Origin: Niebla homalea
Lineage: Eukaryota > Ascomycota > Lecanoromycetes > Lecanorales > Ramalinaceae
Assembly (NCBI GenBank): GCA_019925105.1
Contig: JAHGAU010000008.1
Coordinates: 1,116,001-1,180,000 of the forward strand
Length of the DNA: 64,000 nucleotides
Reading direction: 5' to 3'
Shown here in pieces: positions 23,806 through 36,500 of the stretch (position 1 is its first letter; each line of letters opens with the position of its first letter). The notes under the pieces were generated by a model that did no database searches, was not told where the DNA came from, and saw only the letters and a program-made list of their open reading frames with translations. A program made the position numbers and the translations under genes.

Positions 23806-25731
23806 TATACGGTCTATATAAGTAAATAATATTAATAATAATTACTTTAATAGCTTCGGGGAGATATAAGGCCCTCTTAAAGGCCCTTAAGCTTAATAGG
23901 GACGTAATATACGGCTTATAATATCGAGTTTTATGCCTGGAGAGATTATTATTTACCCTAGGTATTTAAGGTAGCCCTTAAAGGCTACTTAAAGTATTAC
24001 TATATTATTTAAATCTTTAAGCCGTAATTTAAGCTTATCCGGGTACTTTTTATAAAAGGCTTTAATTAATCCTTAAGTATAAAGGAATTCTTTAGCGTCG
24101 GTATAATATTAAGTATTATTTATGGGTAAATTTACCTATTTAACTTTATATTATAACCTTTACCTTTAATTAATATATTAAGAATTAATAATTTCTTTAA
24201 GCTTTTATTCTTTAATACCTCTTTTATTCACGATAACGGGTTTAAAGGGTAAACTAATTTATCCCGATAAAATTAATTTCTCTTTAATTAAAACACGGGT
24301 TAAATTACTTATATAAAAGGTAAAATAAGCCCGGAAAGTATTTAAAACGTTTAATTTATAAAAGGAATAATATTATTTAAGGATAATATAGGAACTTAAG
24401 TGATTATAATTTAACTTTTTATTAAGTTAATTAATTATTAAATACTTAATATTTATATAAACTTTATTAGTTATTTTATTTTTATATTCCGGTACCGGTA
24501 ATTAAGTAACTTAAAAAGTATTGTTATAAGTTTTATTTAGATTAAAATATATTATATTAAATTTTTTTTATATAATTTCAATAATATTAATAACTTCTTT
24601 AATTTAAAGTTATTCATAAGCGGTAATATATTTAATATTATTAGGATTAAATAATATCTTTAAATAAAAACTTTTATTAAGGTAAAAAGTATTATTTTAA
24701 TTGATTAATTTAAATTATTATTATCCGTAAACTCTATTATAAATAATTATCGTATTTAATTATCTTATAAGTAACTTACGTAAGTCCGGAGTCCCTATTT
24801 TAACTTTTAATTATTCTTTTACATTATTTGTCGCTTTTAATATAATAAAAAATAAAAGTCCGAAGGTTAATCTTAAGTTAATATAATAAAGAGTATTACA
24901 TTTTATTAATAAATCGAAAATTATAATTTAAAATAATATTATTTAAAAAACCGTAATACTTAAATACTTCCTTAATCAAGAGCCAGGTTATCTTTTTAAT
25001 AAAAATCTTTTTTTCTTTAACGTAATACGAGATATAATATTTATATTTTTATACTTAAATAATCCGGTAATAAAGTTAACCGAAAAGTTAACTTATTTTT
25101 ATTCCGGGATTCTGATTAATAAAGTAGTTTTATAAGCTTTTATTATAAAGCTTTAAATTAAAAATAAATATCATAATTTAAGATATAACGGTCAATATCG
25201 TCCTATAAAGTAAATTAAAAAAAGTTCCAGGAAGTAAATTCAATTATATGGTCCCGGCCGGGGTAGCTATTAATTAATTTATTATAAATATATTTTAAAA
25301 TATTAATAATAAACGGTATTAATATTTATAATTTACCTTTATTAATAAGGATATTGATTTAAACTTTAATACGGATTAAAAATACGTTTTTAAAATTCAA
25401 TAATTTATCCTCAATAATTACTTTCTTAAACTCCTTTAAATCTTTATCGGTACGGTTAACTTTACGGATTTACTTATAAAACCTAAGTTCTTTAAATATT
25501 AAATGAGTTAACATTAATACCTTTTCCCTTTTATTTAAAACTAAAAACTTTAAGCCTTTAAGGGATAAGACGGTTTAGAACTAATTTTTCACCCTATTAC
25601 TGTTATTGTTTTATAATTAATAACCCGGTATTTAAATAAGAGTATCGGCTTTTTTATTTTCTTTACCCGGGCGGTAAATAACTTTAAAATTAAATTTAAA
25701 GAGGATATTTAAGTATTGAACTTAATATTTA
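23806..25731 (-). mobile_element. Gypsy (Ty3-type) pol remnant
   Basis: Reading the minus strand from 25731: an RNase H end with YRPGKENKKADTL (about 25640-25720), then integrase, then the post-integrase block (about 24.25-24.4 kb) that also occurs on the + strand at 54.6-54.8 kb. The frame is broken throughout by RIP stops (CAA/CAG to TAA/TAG). No flanking LTR identified. Confidence 0.7.
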
Positions 25732-27336
25732 TGTGAGGAGAAATGCGGTATGCATAAAGTGAGTGGGTGTAATATGTATGATTGATGCATAGCTATCTAG
25801 CTATATAGGTGCAATATAAGTGTGCGCATACCAAGCACCGGAACAAGGTAGGCCCGCTCCGTACTAAGGGATCCTCCTAAGGTCCATACCGTGACAATAT
25901 GCCCATAAAAAAAAGAGAAAAAAGCGACGTCCACGTCGTACCATATCCACCACAAAACATTATGGATATTAATATACTTGGTAATAAAGGTAACCGAGGG
26001 GAAGCGTTAAGTATATAAATAATGTTAATTAAATATATAGTTATTAAGAATTAAAGGGTAATGAAATCGCACATTAAAAGAAAACCGAAAAAAAGTATAA
26101 GCCGAGTAGTTATCGTAATCTACCCGGGAAATAATCATGGATTTAATAATTATAATTAAGCTAAATCGCTTAAAAACGTAATTTCCAAGGTATTCCTAAG
26201 TCGTATATTAAAGGTACTATTACTTAAATAGCTTATAAGTACGTTAACGATACCCTTACGTATTAATAAGCTCGTAGCCATTACGGTACAGGGACGTTAT
26301 TATTAGAGTCATTGTCGTTAAAGTTGGAGTCGTCGTCGTTTTTTCCCTCTTATTCCTTACTCTTATTATATACGCAATAAACTTTATACTAAAATTATAT
26401 ACAGTTTATATTCTCGTTACCCTTCCAACCATATATACCTATATCATAGTGGATATAATAGACGTCGTTAGGTTCTTCCGTATTTACTTTATGCTTAAAG
26501 TTTATACCTATAAGGAAAATAATTAAATATGCGGAATACGGTTAAAGGTGTAATTTAAAGTTAAAGTAGCTATCCAGGAAGTTATTTTTTATAACTATTT
26601 TAATTAAGGGCTCTTTCTGAGATTTTAAGGTAAACTTTTAAGGTAAAAGCGAGCGAGCAAATAACTTTACTTGCGGAATAAATAAAGTCTTTAATATAGA
26701 TTTATTAAAGAGGTCTTTAAGTATTATAGGTAGTAATATCTTTCATAATAACACTTTAAAGGAGGGTATTAATTTTAATAAAGTAAGAGATTTAAAAGGT
26801 ATAAATCTTATATAGAAATCGTGGATAATAATATGTAACTTAGGTAAGAAGTAACTAGGTAATGATAAGCTTGTTAATAAAGGTATTAGTAATAAATTCT
26901 TAAATCTAATAGGTAAAGTTTAAGCTATTAACGGGGATCTAGTCGATTTAAGAGCTGATGCGTATGTTAATAACGAGGATAAAGCTGAGGCCGAGCTTGA
27001 TGAAGCTCGTGATAAAGGTATTGACGGTTTAATAGGTATCCTACTGAAAGGATCCGCTTTAATGATAAGGGATTAAATAGATGAGCTATAACGTAGTTAT
27101 TTTTTAACTTAAGGCAGTAAAGGTTATACTCGATTTGCAGTGACAGTTAAATACTAACTATTACTACCATTTATCACGAGAAATTCAATATATATAAAGT
27201 GAGTAAGTATAATATATATAATTAATATATAGCTATCTAGCTATGTGGGTGTAATATAAGTGTATGTATGCCAAGTACGAGAACAAGGTAAACCCGCTCC
27301 GTGCCAAGGGATCCTCCCAAGGTCCATACCGTGACA
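25732..27336 (+). mobile_element. complete short non-coding LTR element, family A
   Basis: 165-bp LTRs at 25732-25896 and 27172-27336; the left one starts TGTGAGGAG and both end CCATACCGTGACA. The flanking 5-bp sequences are identical: ATTTA at 25727-25731 and 27337-27341. The 1.28-kb interior lacks pol genes and shares several blocks with families B and C, including AAATCGCTTAAAAACG, CATAATAACACTTTAAA and ACTACCATTTAT next to the 3' LTR. The flanks are Gypsy on the left and Copia on the right, so the junction may itself be rearranged. Confidence 0.85.
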
Positions 27337-27976
27337 ATTTAATTTTATAATTATTATATTTGAATAATAATAAATTAACCTTAAATTAAATATACGGAAT
27401 TGATTATTAAGTATTGTTTTTAAAATTTATAATACTTTTTTTAACGGGTTAATAATTAAGATATTATTTACGTAGAAAATAATAATCATTTTATTTTTAA
27501 AGTATATAAATATATAATAATCCGTAAGTATTAATTTAAACTTTTATTTCTTTATAAAGGTAAAGAAGTAATAATATTATAATTAAAAGGATTACTTTAA
27601 TCTATAAAGGGCCTTATTAAATTTATAATATATATTAATGTCCTTTTCTTAATCATAAGGTTACTTTATATAGTCTTTTTCCTTGATTAAATTATAAAGA
27701 AAAACTATCTTTATATTTATTTACTTTAAGTTTTAATTATTAACCGCCGCCAATATAAAAAATATTTTATAACCTATAAATTTAATTATTAAAGTAAAAG
27801 TTTTATTATAATTAATACCTTCTCGTTATTTATAACCGCAGATTACTTAACGGGCTTTATATTAAATAATTAAACCGTTAATATTTCTTTTAAGAGTATA
27901 ATTTTATCGTCCCTTTAAAATAATTATACTTAAAAGTATTATATACTTAAATATAAGTATTTATATATTATTTTTA
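27337..27976 (-). mobile_element. Copia (Ty1-type) reverse transcriptase remnant
   Basis: Minus-strand reading gives Copia RT landmarks in order: YKAR...GY.QREGI.Y.TF, AAVNN, KALY.LK.S, and the catalytic YVDD box as YVNN (27463-27474; Asp to Asn is the G-to-A change expected from RIP), then LNNQF...L.LI.YY. Stops interrupt the frame. The upstream part of the same pol appears to continue at 56276 on the opposite strand. Confidence 0.8.
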
Positions 27977-28722
27977 GGGGGGCGAGCGTGGCGGAATGGC
28001 ATTTTTGAGTGCAGAAGATAAACTATAGAATAACTGAATATTTTAAGGGTAAAAGACGATTTCATTAAGAGCCCTTAAACCTTATCCGGTAAGTTACGTG
28101 ATTATTATTAATAAAATAATAATAAATATCTGACGATTTACCGGTACCCGTAATTAACCTTAAATAAGCTTAATTACTATATAAGGTTAATAGAAAAAGG
28201 TTATAGGGATTTAACGTTAGAAAATTAAAATTAAGATTAAATAAAATTAATTTATAAAACTATATAATAAAATACTTAAAATAAAGTCCCGGTATTAAAA
28301 GAAATAAAGTTATATAATTAAGGCTATTTCCTTCCGATTAAGCTTAATATTATTATTAAATCCTTATTATAGATTATAACGTTAAAAAGTAAAAAAATCT
28401 TAATAAAAATAATAAATTAAGAATTTAAAGCAATTATTAATTTTAATTGGATTAATATAAAGATTAAATCGTAATATCAAGGTAAATAATTACGGAAAAT
28501 AAGTTTTTATTTAAATTAAGTTAATATCTAAGTTAATTTAAGGTTAAGTTAACCAATTACGGTTTCCTTTTCCCTTTTAAATTAAAATAATAAGTTCAAA
28601 ATAACTATAAATATTAAGATAATCGTAATTTAACTATTAATATTATAGAACGCCGAAAATAACTTAAAGTAGCTAAACTCGTATATAAATAAATCAATTA
28701 ATCAATCAATCAATTAATCAAT
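27977..28722 (+). mobile_element. SINE-like element, copy 1
   Basis: Starts GGGGGGCGAGCG. The head GCGAGCG TGGCGGAATGGCA has the tRNA landmarks U8, A14 and G18-G19, and a perfect Pol III A-box TGGCGGAATGG (27989-27999). The body is about 700 bp, non-coding. The tail ATAAATAAATCAAT... resembles the 3' end of the LINE family. Its left TSD ATATTATTTTTA (27965-27976) has its partner ATATTGTTTTTA not here but at 56280-56291 in inverted orientation. Confidence 0.8.
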
Positions 28723-30914
28723 ATTGAATAGGGAACGGAATGGCGACGAATAAAGGCACCCCCGGGGTCCAAAATAATACGCATATGTATAGCTTAAGTA
28801 ATAGTAATATGAATACATTAATTACGATAAGTAAAAATGATATAATAATTAAGAACGAAGTAATAAATGGGTAAACGGTTTATATTAATATAAATAGCGA
28901 TAACGCATATGGATAACGTAATAACGGTAAGTTGGATAAACGTTAAAATAAAATAAAAATTAAGGTTAATAAAATACGCGTATAAAAACGCGTAAAACGC
29001 GTAAAGAAATAATAAATAAAAAGGTTATAAAGGAAACTCAAAAAACGGTACCGATAATAAAGGCGGGCAGCGCGTAAATATAATATAGAAAAGGGCTTAA
29101 TAAAATTGAAAATATATAAAATAAGAAAGCAATAAGTAAAAAAAGTAAGTTTATAAGTACTTAAAGGGGTGAAACGGAAAGTATAGGGTGCCTTAGGTAG
29201 GGAAGGAATATAAGTAACGATAAAGCGATAAGGGTATTAAATAGCCTTTTTATAACGGGGTAAAAAAATATTATATAGTTAAAAATATAATTAATATTAT
29301 AAATCGGGTTAAAAGAAATAAGAAACTTTAATATAAAAATAAAGAAAAATTAAAAAAAAAAAATTAAAGCGGTTATATAAAACTTAAAAAATAATAATAA
29401 GGTTATTAATAAATAACGGTAAAAAGAATTAGGGGAATATGGTATAAAATAAAAAAGCAGTAAGTAAAGCCTTATAAATAAAAGGAAGTTAAGTAACGAA
29501 AACTATAAAAATAATATTTTCCGTGGCGGTAAAAAAGATAAAACTAAAAAAAGAAAATAATAACGTTAAAAAAAATAAAAATATTAATAATCCGTTTATT
29601 AAATATTAATAAAAAAACGTAATTATAAAAATAAACCTTTTATAATTAATAAAAGCGTTTTACGTAATAAAAGAGTTTTTAATAAAGCAGACTATTGTAA
29701 TACGTAAACTATAAAATAACAATATCCTTCTTAATATGGCATCCTTAAAAACGAAAGAAAAATTATAAAAATTATAAAAAAATAAACTTTTAAAAAAGAA
29801 TTTAAAATTATAAAAATATTAAAATAATTATTTATTATTATAATAAATAAAATATATTTAACGAAATTTATAAAAAAAAAGAAAAGGAACTTATTTTTAA
29901 ATAAATCAAAAAGGAGAATATAATTTTTTATTTTAAGTTAGAAATTATTAACTATAAACTTTCTTTTATAATAAAGAAATCAAATGCTTTTAATTGAATA
30001 AAAAAAGATTTTATGGTTATCTTAAATATAACGTTAATAAGGATATATAATAATATTATTAATAAAAAGATAATAAAATGTAGGTTTTTAAAGTTAATTA
30101 AACTATAAATAAGATAACGAACATTTATTAATACTTTAAATATTAAAAATACAGATATATTATTATAAAATATCTAAATAAAATTAAATATATAATATAC
30201 GTTAAAAAATTATAATATTTATAAATATATAAGCTTAATAATAAAGGGTTAACTAAACAACGCTTTAAAATATATTATTAAGGTTAAGGGAATTTAATAA
30301 AAAACTTAAGGATTGCATTTAAAATTTAACGTTATAATTTATATAAATTAAAGTTAATAAAATAATTAAAAATTAATTTAAAACGTAAATTAAACAAATT
30401 AAATAAGGAAGGATAAATAACGGTAATAAATAAGATAAAAAAGAGGAAGCTCCTTATAATATCGGGTTGAAAAATTAGCCGCTTTAAATTAATAATAGTA
30501 GCCGGGAAGGTATTAAGCTAGAAAATACTTAATTTTAATAAAAACTTATAATTTAAATAAACGTTAAAAAAGAAATCCTTATAAAAATTAATAAATAATA
30601 TATTAATATTTTTAAGGATAGTATAATATAACGTCCGTAATAAAGTAATTAAAATAATAATACCGATATTTAAGTTTAAGGAAATAAAGGACGTTAATAT
30701 TATAACGATATAGAAATTACCGTATTATTCATATATATATTTATTTATTAATCCGGGGGAGAGTTTTTATTTAACCTTTAAAGGGGATAAAACGATTAAA
30801 ATATGCTTCTTTATAAATTAAAAACTTAACGTAAATAATCAAGATATTAATTATTATAATAAAGACCTATATACGCTTTATATTATGAAAAAAAGGAAAT
30901 TTAAAAAAGATTTT
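28723..30914 (+). mobile_element. 5' half of a Tad-like LINE, split copy
   Basis: Begins in the SINE tail and shares the 5' end of the LINE copies at 33535, 41280 and 44539 (GGCGACGAA..., CCCCCGGGGTCC). It runs for 2.2 kb and stops at the equivalent of position 35757 of the intact copy, at ATTTT, where an LTR begins. The remaining 3' part lies inverted at 61471-56290. Confidence 0.8.
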
Positions 30915-31058
30915 TGTTGGTGTATGGACCAAAGTGTAATAATATATGAATAATGATTCTACCTGAAGGATGGGAGTATTATAAGGATGCCTGTCCTCTA
31001 TATATAAAGGGTGTCCTATATTTATAAATATTCCTATATATATATATTATATATAATA
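30915..31058 (+). mobile_element. LTR (left) of a disrupted Copia-like element
   Basis: 144 bp, TGTTGG...AATA. It matches the reverse complement of 61472-61627 across TCTACCTGAAGGAT and AAGGATGCCTGTCCTCTA and through the last 26 bp, where all differences are C-to-T or G-to-A. It has an 11-12 bp deletion near the 5' end. The bases just after it (CTATCAAAAG) resemble a RIP-altered Copia primer-binding site. Preceded by ATTTT. Confidence 0.75.
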
Positions 31059-31146
31059 AATACTATCAAAAGAAAAAAGGTTATTACTTATAGTGGCGTT
31101 AACCTTAATATACCAATATAAATACCAATGTTTAATAATGCGTTAC
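31059..31146. repeat. short fragment after the left LTR
   Basis: Probably internal sequence of the disrupted LTR element. One breakpoint of the proposed inversion should lie here or in 32577-33521. Confidence 0.4.
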
Positions 31147-32576
31147 TGTTATGTGCAAAGGTCATTGCCAAGACCTTTACGGGCACTAAGGCCTAAAGGG
31201 GCATAGCGGATGCCCGGTGCTTAGCATGCGCACTTATATTTACTCCTGCATAGCACTTACATAGATCATAAAATATACTTACCACCCACTTTTACAGTGC
31301 ATTTACTTATTACCACCTGGTGCATAATAAATGGTAGTTACAGCACGAGTTCTTCTACTTAGTAATTAATACAGAGCTTACGATCACCTCTATACATCCT
31401 GTTCTTTTATAGATGGAGTAAATGCGAGTCGCTTACTTCTTAATCCCTTATTATTAGAACTATGTATTTGGATACCTAAACCGATAATGTTATTATCACG
31501 AGTATCCTCGCCACTATCCTACTCCTCAGCTCTCAAATCGACCCTTTTATTACCTTAAACCCCATTTTTCTCACTAAAACCCTACCTTACCATCTACGAC
31601 CTCTATATGAGATTTACACCCCTCAAGTCTCTTATTAAACCCTTATTTAAAGTGTTATTATTAAGGGTCCTTCCCACTATAATACTCAAAGACCTCTACC
31701 GCAAATTTGCTTTATTACTATCACCTTAGGAGCAATCACTTTTACTTTAAAAAGAGCCTCTGGCTATTATTATCTAAAAAATCATAGACGTAACAGCAAA
31801 GCTACATAGGTTTATCACTTTTACCTCTGCTTAACCACACAACGCACCTCTTTTACCACTTTCACCCCTTATTATGGTAAAAGCAGGCTTTAAGCACGTA
31901 CCCACGGTAAATCTACCGGACCAAGTGACGTATATTACTTATGAAGTTACGCTATAGGAATGGGTTATTACCGATAAAATCCGCTTTTATTATAAGTCGA
32001 CTTACTCGTATTACCGGCTTAAGTAAGCCGCATTAAAGGTTAAAACGCAGTACTCGGACCACAGATACTTAACCCGGTTAAACCACGGACCTCACGGATT
32101 TAAGCGATTCAGCTTACTTATAAAATACTTAAATCCACGACTATTTCCCGGGTAAGATTATAATAACTGCCCGGCTTGCGGTTTTTTGACTGGTTTTTCG
32201 GTTTTTTAATTAATTTTTCAACTTTACTATTATTATACCCTTTCAATGCGCCGCCACCACGTATTATTTCCACTTCTTTAACCTCCTCGGTATTGGATAC
32301 ACTTATTCTCTAGCCCCGGAGCCGCTTTTATTTATAAGGTTATCGACCTCGCCGTCGCTACGTAGGCGTAACATTTTCCTTTTTTGGTACATTTATTATG
32401 TCCAAAGGCCATTGCCAAGACCTTTACGGGCACTAAAGCCTAAAGGGGCATAGCGGATGCCCGGTGCTTGGCATGCGCACTCATATTTACTCCTGCATAG
32501 CACTTACATAGATCATAAAATATACTTACCACCCACTTTTACAGTGCATTTACTTATCACCACCTGGTGGATAACA
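31147..32576 (-). mobile_element. complete short non-coding LTR element, family C
   Basis: 183-bp direct repeats at 31147-31329 and 32394-32576. In the minus orientation they read TGTTATCC...AATA and share AAGTGGGTGG..., GTGCGCATGCCAAGCACCGG with family A. Flanks GTTAC (31142-31146) and GTTAT (32577-32581) form a TSD with one C-to-T change. The interior (about 1.06 kb) has no pol domains but shares blocks with families A and B (CCCGGGAAATAGTCGTGGAT, AATAACACTTTAAA). It keeps many CA/TG pairs, so it is less RIP-altered. Confidence 0.85.
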
Positions 32577-33521
32577 GTTATGCTCCCTATATCCTATATT
32601 TTTATATTGGTTTCTTACTTAATTTTACGGGGACAGCCGAGATTACGTTTAAAACGGAACGTACGAAGAATACTAATAAACGATAAAAGTATTACTTTAA
32701 TAAACGTTAATTGCAATAAAGTAATATAAAATCTATTATAGCGGGTAATAATAACGTTATTAAATTTAAGATATATAATATAGAATTTACGTAATAAGTT
32801 TAAGTATAACTTTAAAGACGGAAATCTATTATTATATTTTATACCTTAAGTAACTTATTTAATTAAATATTTATCATCTTTTTCTTTATAAATAATTTTT
32901 TTTAATAATATATTCTTCTTTATTTTCGGAATTAACTTTAAAAGCAGGCGGTACGTTATAATTAAGGTATTTATTAAAAAAGTCTTTTATTGGGTTATTA
33001 ATTAACTTAAGTATATTAATTAAAATAACCGGTATTATCTTTATATTAATAAGTAATTTAAGCTTGTATATAAAATAATTAATTTTCTTAATAATAATAA
33101 AAGGTTTGATGTATTATTAATATAACTTATAATTTTTAATACTAAGGATATTATATTTATAATATAACTTTAAATGAATTAAATCGTTAATTTTAAATTA
33201 AATTAATCCGGAACCTTAATTATACCGGAACTTAATTATTATTTATATAAATTTTAATAAGTTTTATACCTTTTTACGGTTTTTTAATTAAAATATATTA
33301 TACTTAAGAATTAAAAAGGTTATTAAAAGGTTTAAGTGGTTACGGATATTTATATTATAATAAATTTTATTTAAAGTAAATTTAATTAACGTTAACTTTA
33401 AATTATTTAAGATGTTTTAAATATATAAAATAATATTTATTTAACTATAATTTAAATATATAATTATAAAATAATATAATACGATTTCAATTATTTAGTT
33501 AATCCGTTTTAATTAATTATT
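32577..33521. repeat. RIP-degraded A+T-rich DNA
   Basis: No readable domain. Lies between the family C element and the intact LINE. Confidence 0.5.
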
Positions 33522-33534
33522 AATTTAAAAGTAA

Positions 33535-36500
33535 GATAAGAAGAAAATAGCGACGAACAAGGGGACCCCCGGGGTCCAAAACGATACGTATACGTATAAC
33601 TTAAGTAATAATAATACGAATATATTAATTACGATAAACGGAGGTAATATAATGGTTAAGAACGAAATAATAAGTAAATAAGTAAAACATATCAATATAA
33701 ATAGTAACGACGCGTACGGATAACATAATAACGGTAAGTTAAATAAATATCAAAATAAATAAAAGGATTAAAGTTAATAAAATATATATATAAGAACGCG
33801 TAAAATACGTAAAAAAATAATAAGTAAAAAGGTTATAAGGGAAACTTAAAAAGTAACGTTAATAATAAAGATAAACGGCGTATAAATATAACGCGGAAAA
33901 GAATTAATAAAGCCAAGTATATATAGAATAAAGGAATAATAAATAAAGGGGGCGAACTTATAAATAGTTAAAAGAGTAAAATAAAAAGTATAAATTACTT
34001 TATACGGAGGGGAAATACGGGTGGTAATAAAGCGGTAAAAACGTCAAATAATCTCTTTATAACCGAATAAAAAGATATTATGTTAAAAACGTAATTAAAA
34101 CTATAGATTAAATTTAAAAAAAGTAAAAGATTTTTACATAAAGATAAGGAAAAAGTTAAAGGAATTAAAGCGGTTACGTAAAGCTTAAGGGGCGGTAATA
34201 AAATTATTAATAAAAAATAATAAAAAAAGTTAAGGGAATATAATATAAAATAAAAAGTAATAAATAAAACTTTATAAACGGAAGAAAACTAAGTAATAAA
34301 AGCTATAAAAATAATATTTTCCGCAGTAAAGAAAAAAATAAAGATAAAAGAAAAAACAATAACGTTAAAGAAGGTGAAAACAGTAATAATCCGCTTATTA
34401 AATATTAGTAAAAAGAACGTAACTATAAAAACGAACCTTTTATAATTAATAAAGGCGTTCCGCATAATAAAAAAGTTTTTAATAGAATAAATTATTATAA
34501 TACGTAAATTATAAAGTACTAATATTTTCCTTAATACGGTATTTTTAAAGGTAAAAGAAAAAATCAAAAAGTTAAAGGAATAAACTTATAAAAAAGAGTT
34601 TAAAACTATAAAATTTTAAAATAGTTATTTATTATTACGGTAAATAAAATATATTTAATAAAATTCATAAAAAAGGAAAAGGAACTTATTTTAAAACGTA
34701 TAAAAAAGGAGAATATGGTTTTTTACTTTAAACTAAAGATTATTAATTATAAATTTCCCTCCGTAATAAAAAAGATTAAATACTTTTAATTAAATAAAAA
34801 AAATACTTTATGATTATTTTAAGTATAACGTTAATAAAAAATATATAACGATATCCTTAATAAAGGGATAATAAAAAGTAAATCTTTAAAGTTAATTAAA
34901 TTATAAAATAAGGCGGTAAATATTTATTAATATTTTAAATATTAAGGATACGGATATATTATTATAAAATATTTAAATAAAATTAAGTATATAATATATA
35001 TTAAAAATTATAATATTTATAAATATATAGGCTTAATAATAAAAAGTTAAATAAAAAACGCCTTAAAATATATTATATATAATAAGGATAATTACTTAAC
35101 TTAAGAATTTAAGTACGTTATTAAGGTTAAAAAGATTCAATAAAAAAATAAAGATTATAATTAAAATTTAATATTATAATTCGTCTAAATTAAGGTTAAT
35201 AAGGTAATTAAAGATAATCTTAAGGTTTAAATTAAGTTAATTAAATAAAAAAGGGTAAATAACAATAATAAATAAAGTAAAGAAGAAGAAATTTTTTATA
35301 ATATTGGTTTTAAAAGCTGGCCGCTTTAAATCAATAATAATAGCCGGGAAGGTATTAAGTTAAAAGATACTAAGTTTTAATAAGAAATTTATAGCTTAAA
35401 CGGGCGTTAAAAAGGGAGTCTTTATAGAAATTAATAAATAATATATTAATACTTTTAAGGGTAATATAATATAACGTCCGTAATAAGGTAATTAAGGTAA
35501 TATTATTAATATTCAGATTTAAAAAAATAAAGGATATTAATATTATAATAATATAGGAATTACCTTATAATATATATATATATTTATTTATTAACTTAAG
35601 GGAGGGATTTTACTTAATTTTTAAAGGGGATTAAATAATTAAAATATACTTCTTTATAAATAAAAGGCTTAACGTAAATAATTAAAACGTTAATTACTAT
35701 AATAGAAATCTATATACGCTCCGTATTATAAAAAAGGAAACTTAAAAAAACCTTAATATTTATAATATATATAACTTACTATTACTTAATAGGAAAAAGC
35801 CTTTTATAATATTATTATTTAAAAATATTTTATTTATATCGGATAAATATATATTATTAAGGGATTTTAATTTATATTATTATATATAGAATAAGGAAGG
35901 ATATATAATAAGCTATATTAAATCGGAAGATTTATTAATAATTATTATATAAATTAACCTTTTACTTTTAATATTATAAAGGATTATTATATAAAAAGAT
36001 CGTAAATTTAAAATAATAATCGATTTAACCTTTAATACGGAAGGGTTTATTAATATAATAATAATATATAAGCCTCATAAAAACCTAAAATATAGCTTAA
36101 ATTATATATTAATATAAATAATCTTAAATTAAACTATTAACGTAACTTTATTATTATTAATAAAAAAAGTATAAAAAATAATTTAAGAAACCGAGGTATA
36201 TATAAAGGCGGAGGAAACGGTAACCCGGTTTACGGACCTCTTACGGCTGGATAATAAAGAGTAAATTAACCTTTTTATAGAATAAATAATAAGTATATTA
36301 AATAAGGAAATTAAAAAAACGGTCTTAATAATAAAGCCTTTTTAAAGAGCTAAAACTTATTAAAATAAAAAATATATAATTATAATTATAAAAATAAGAA
36401 AGTTAATTAAACGGGTTACTTAATATAATAATAAAAAAATACTTATATAATTAAAAGAAACTTAAAAAATAAAAGGAAAAACCATTAAAAAGATTATATA

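Noticed and set aside
32457..32729. 90-codon plus-strand frame
   Set aside because: Begins inside an LTR and runs into degraded DNA; no domain.
34289..34567. 92-codon minus-strand frame
   Set aside because: Antisense to the LINE ORF1 region, low-complexity Ile/Phe composition from A+T bias.
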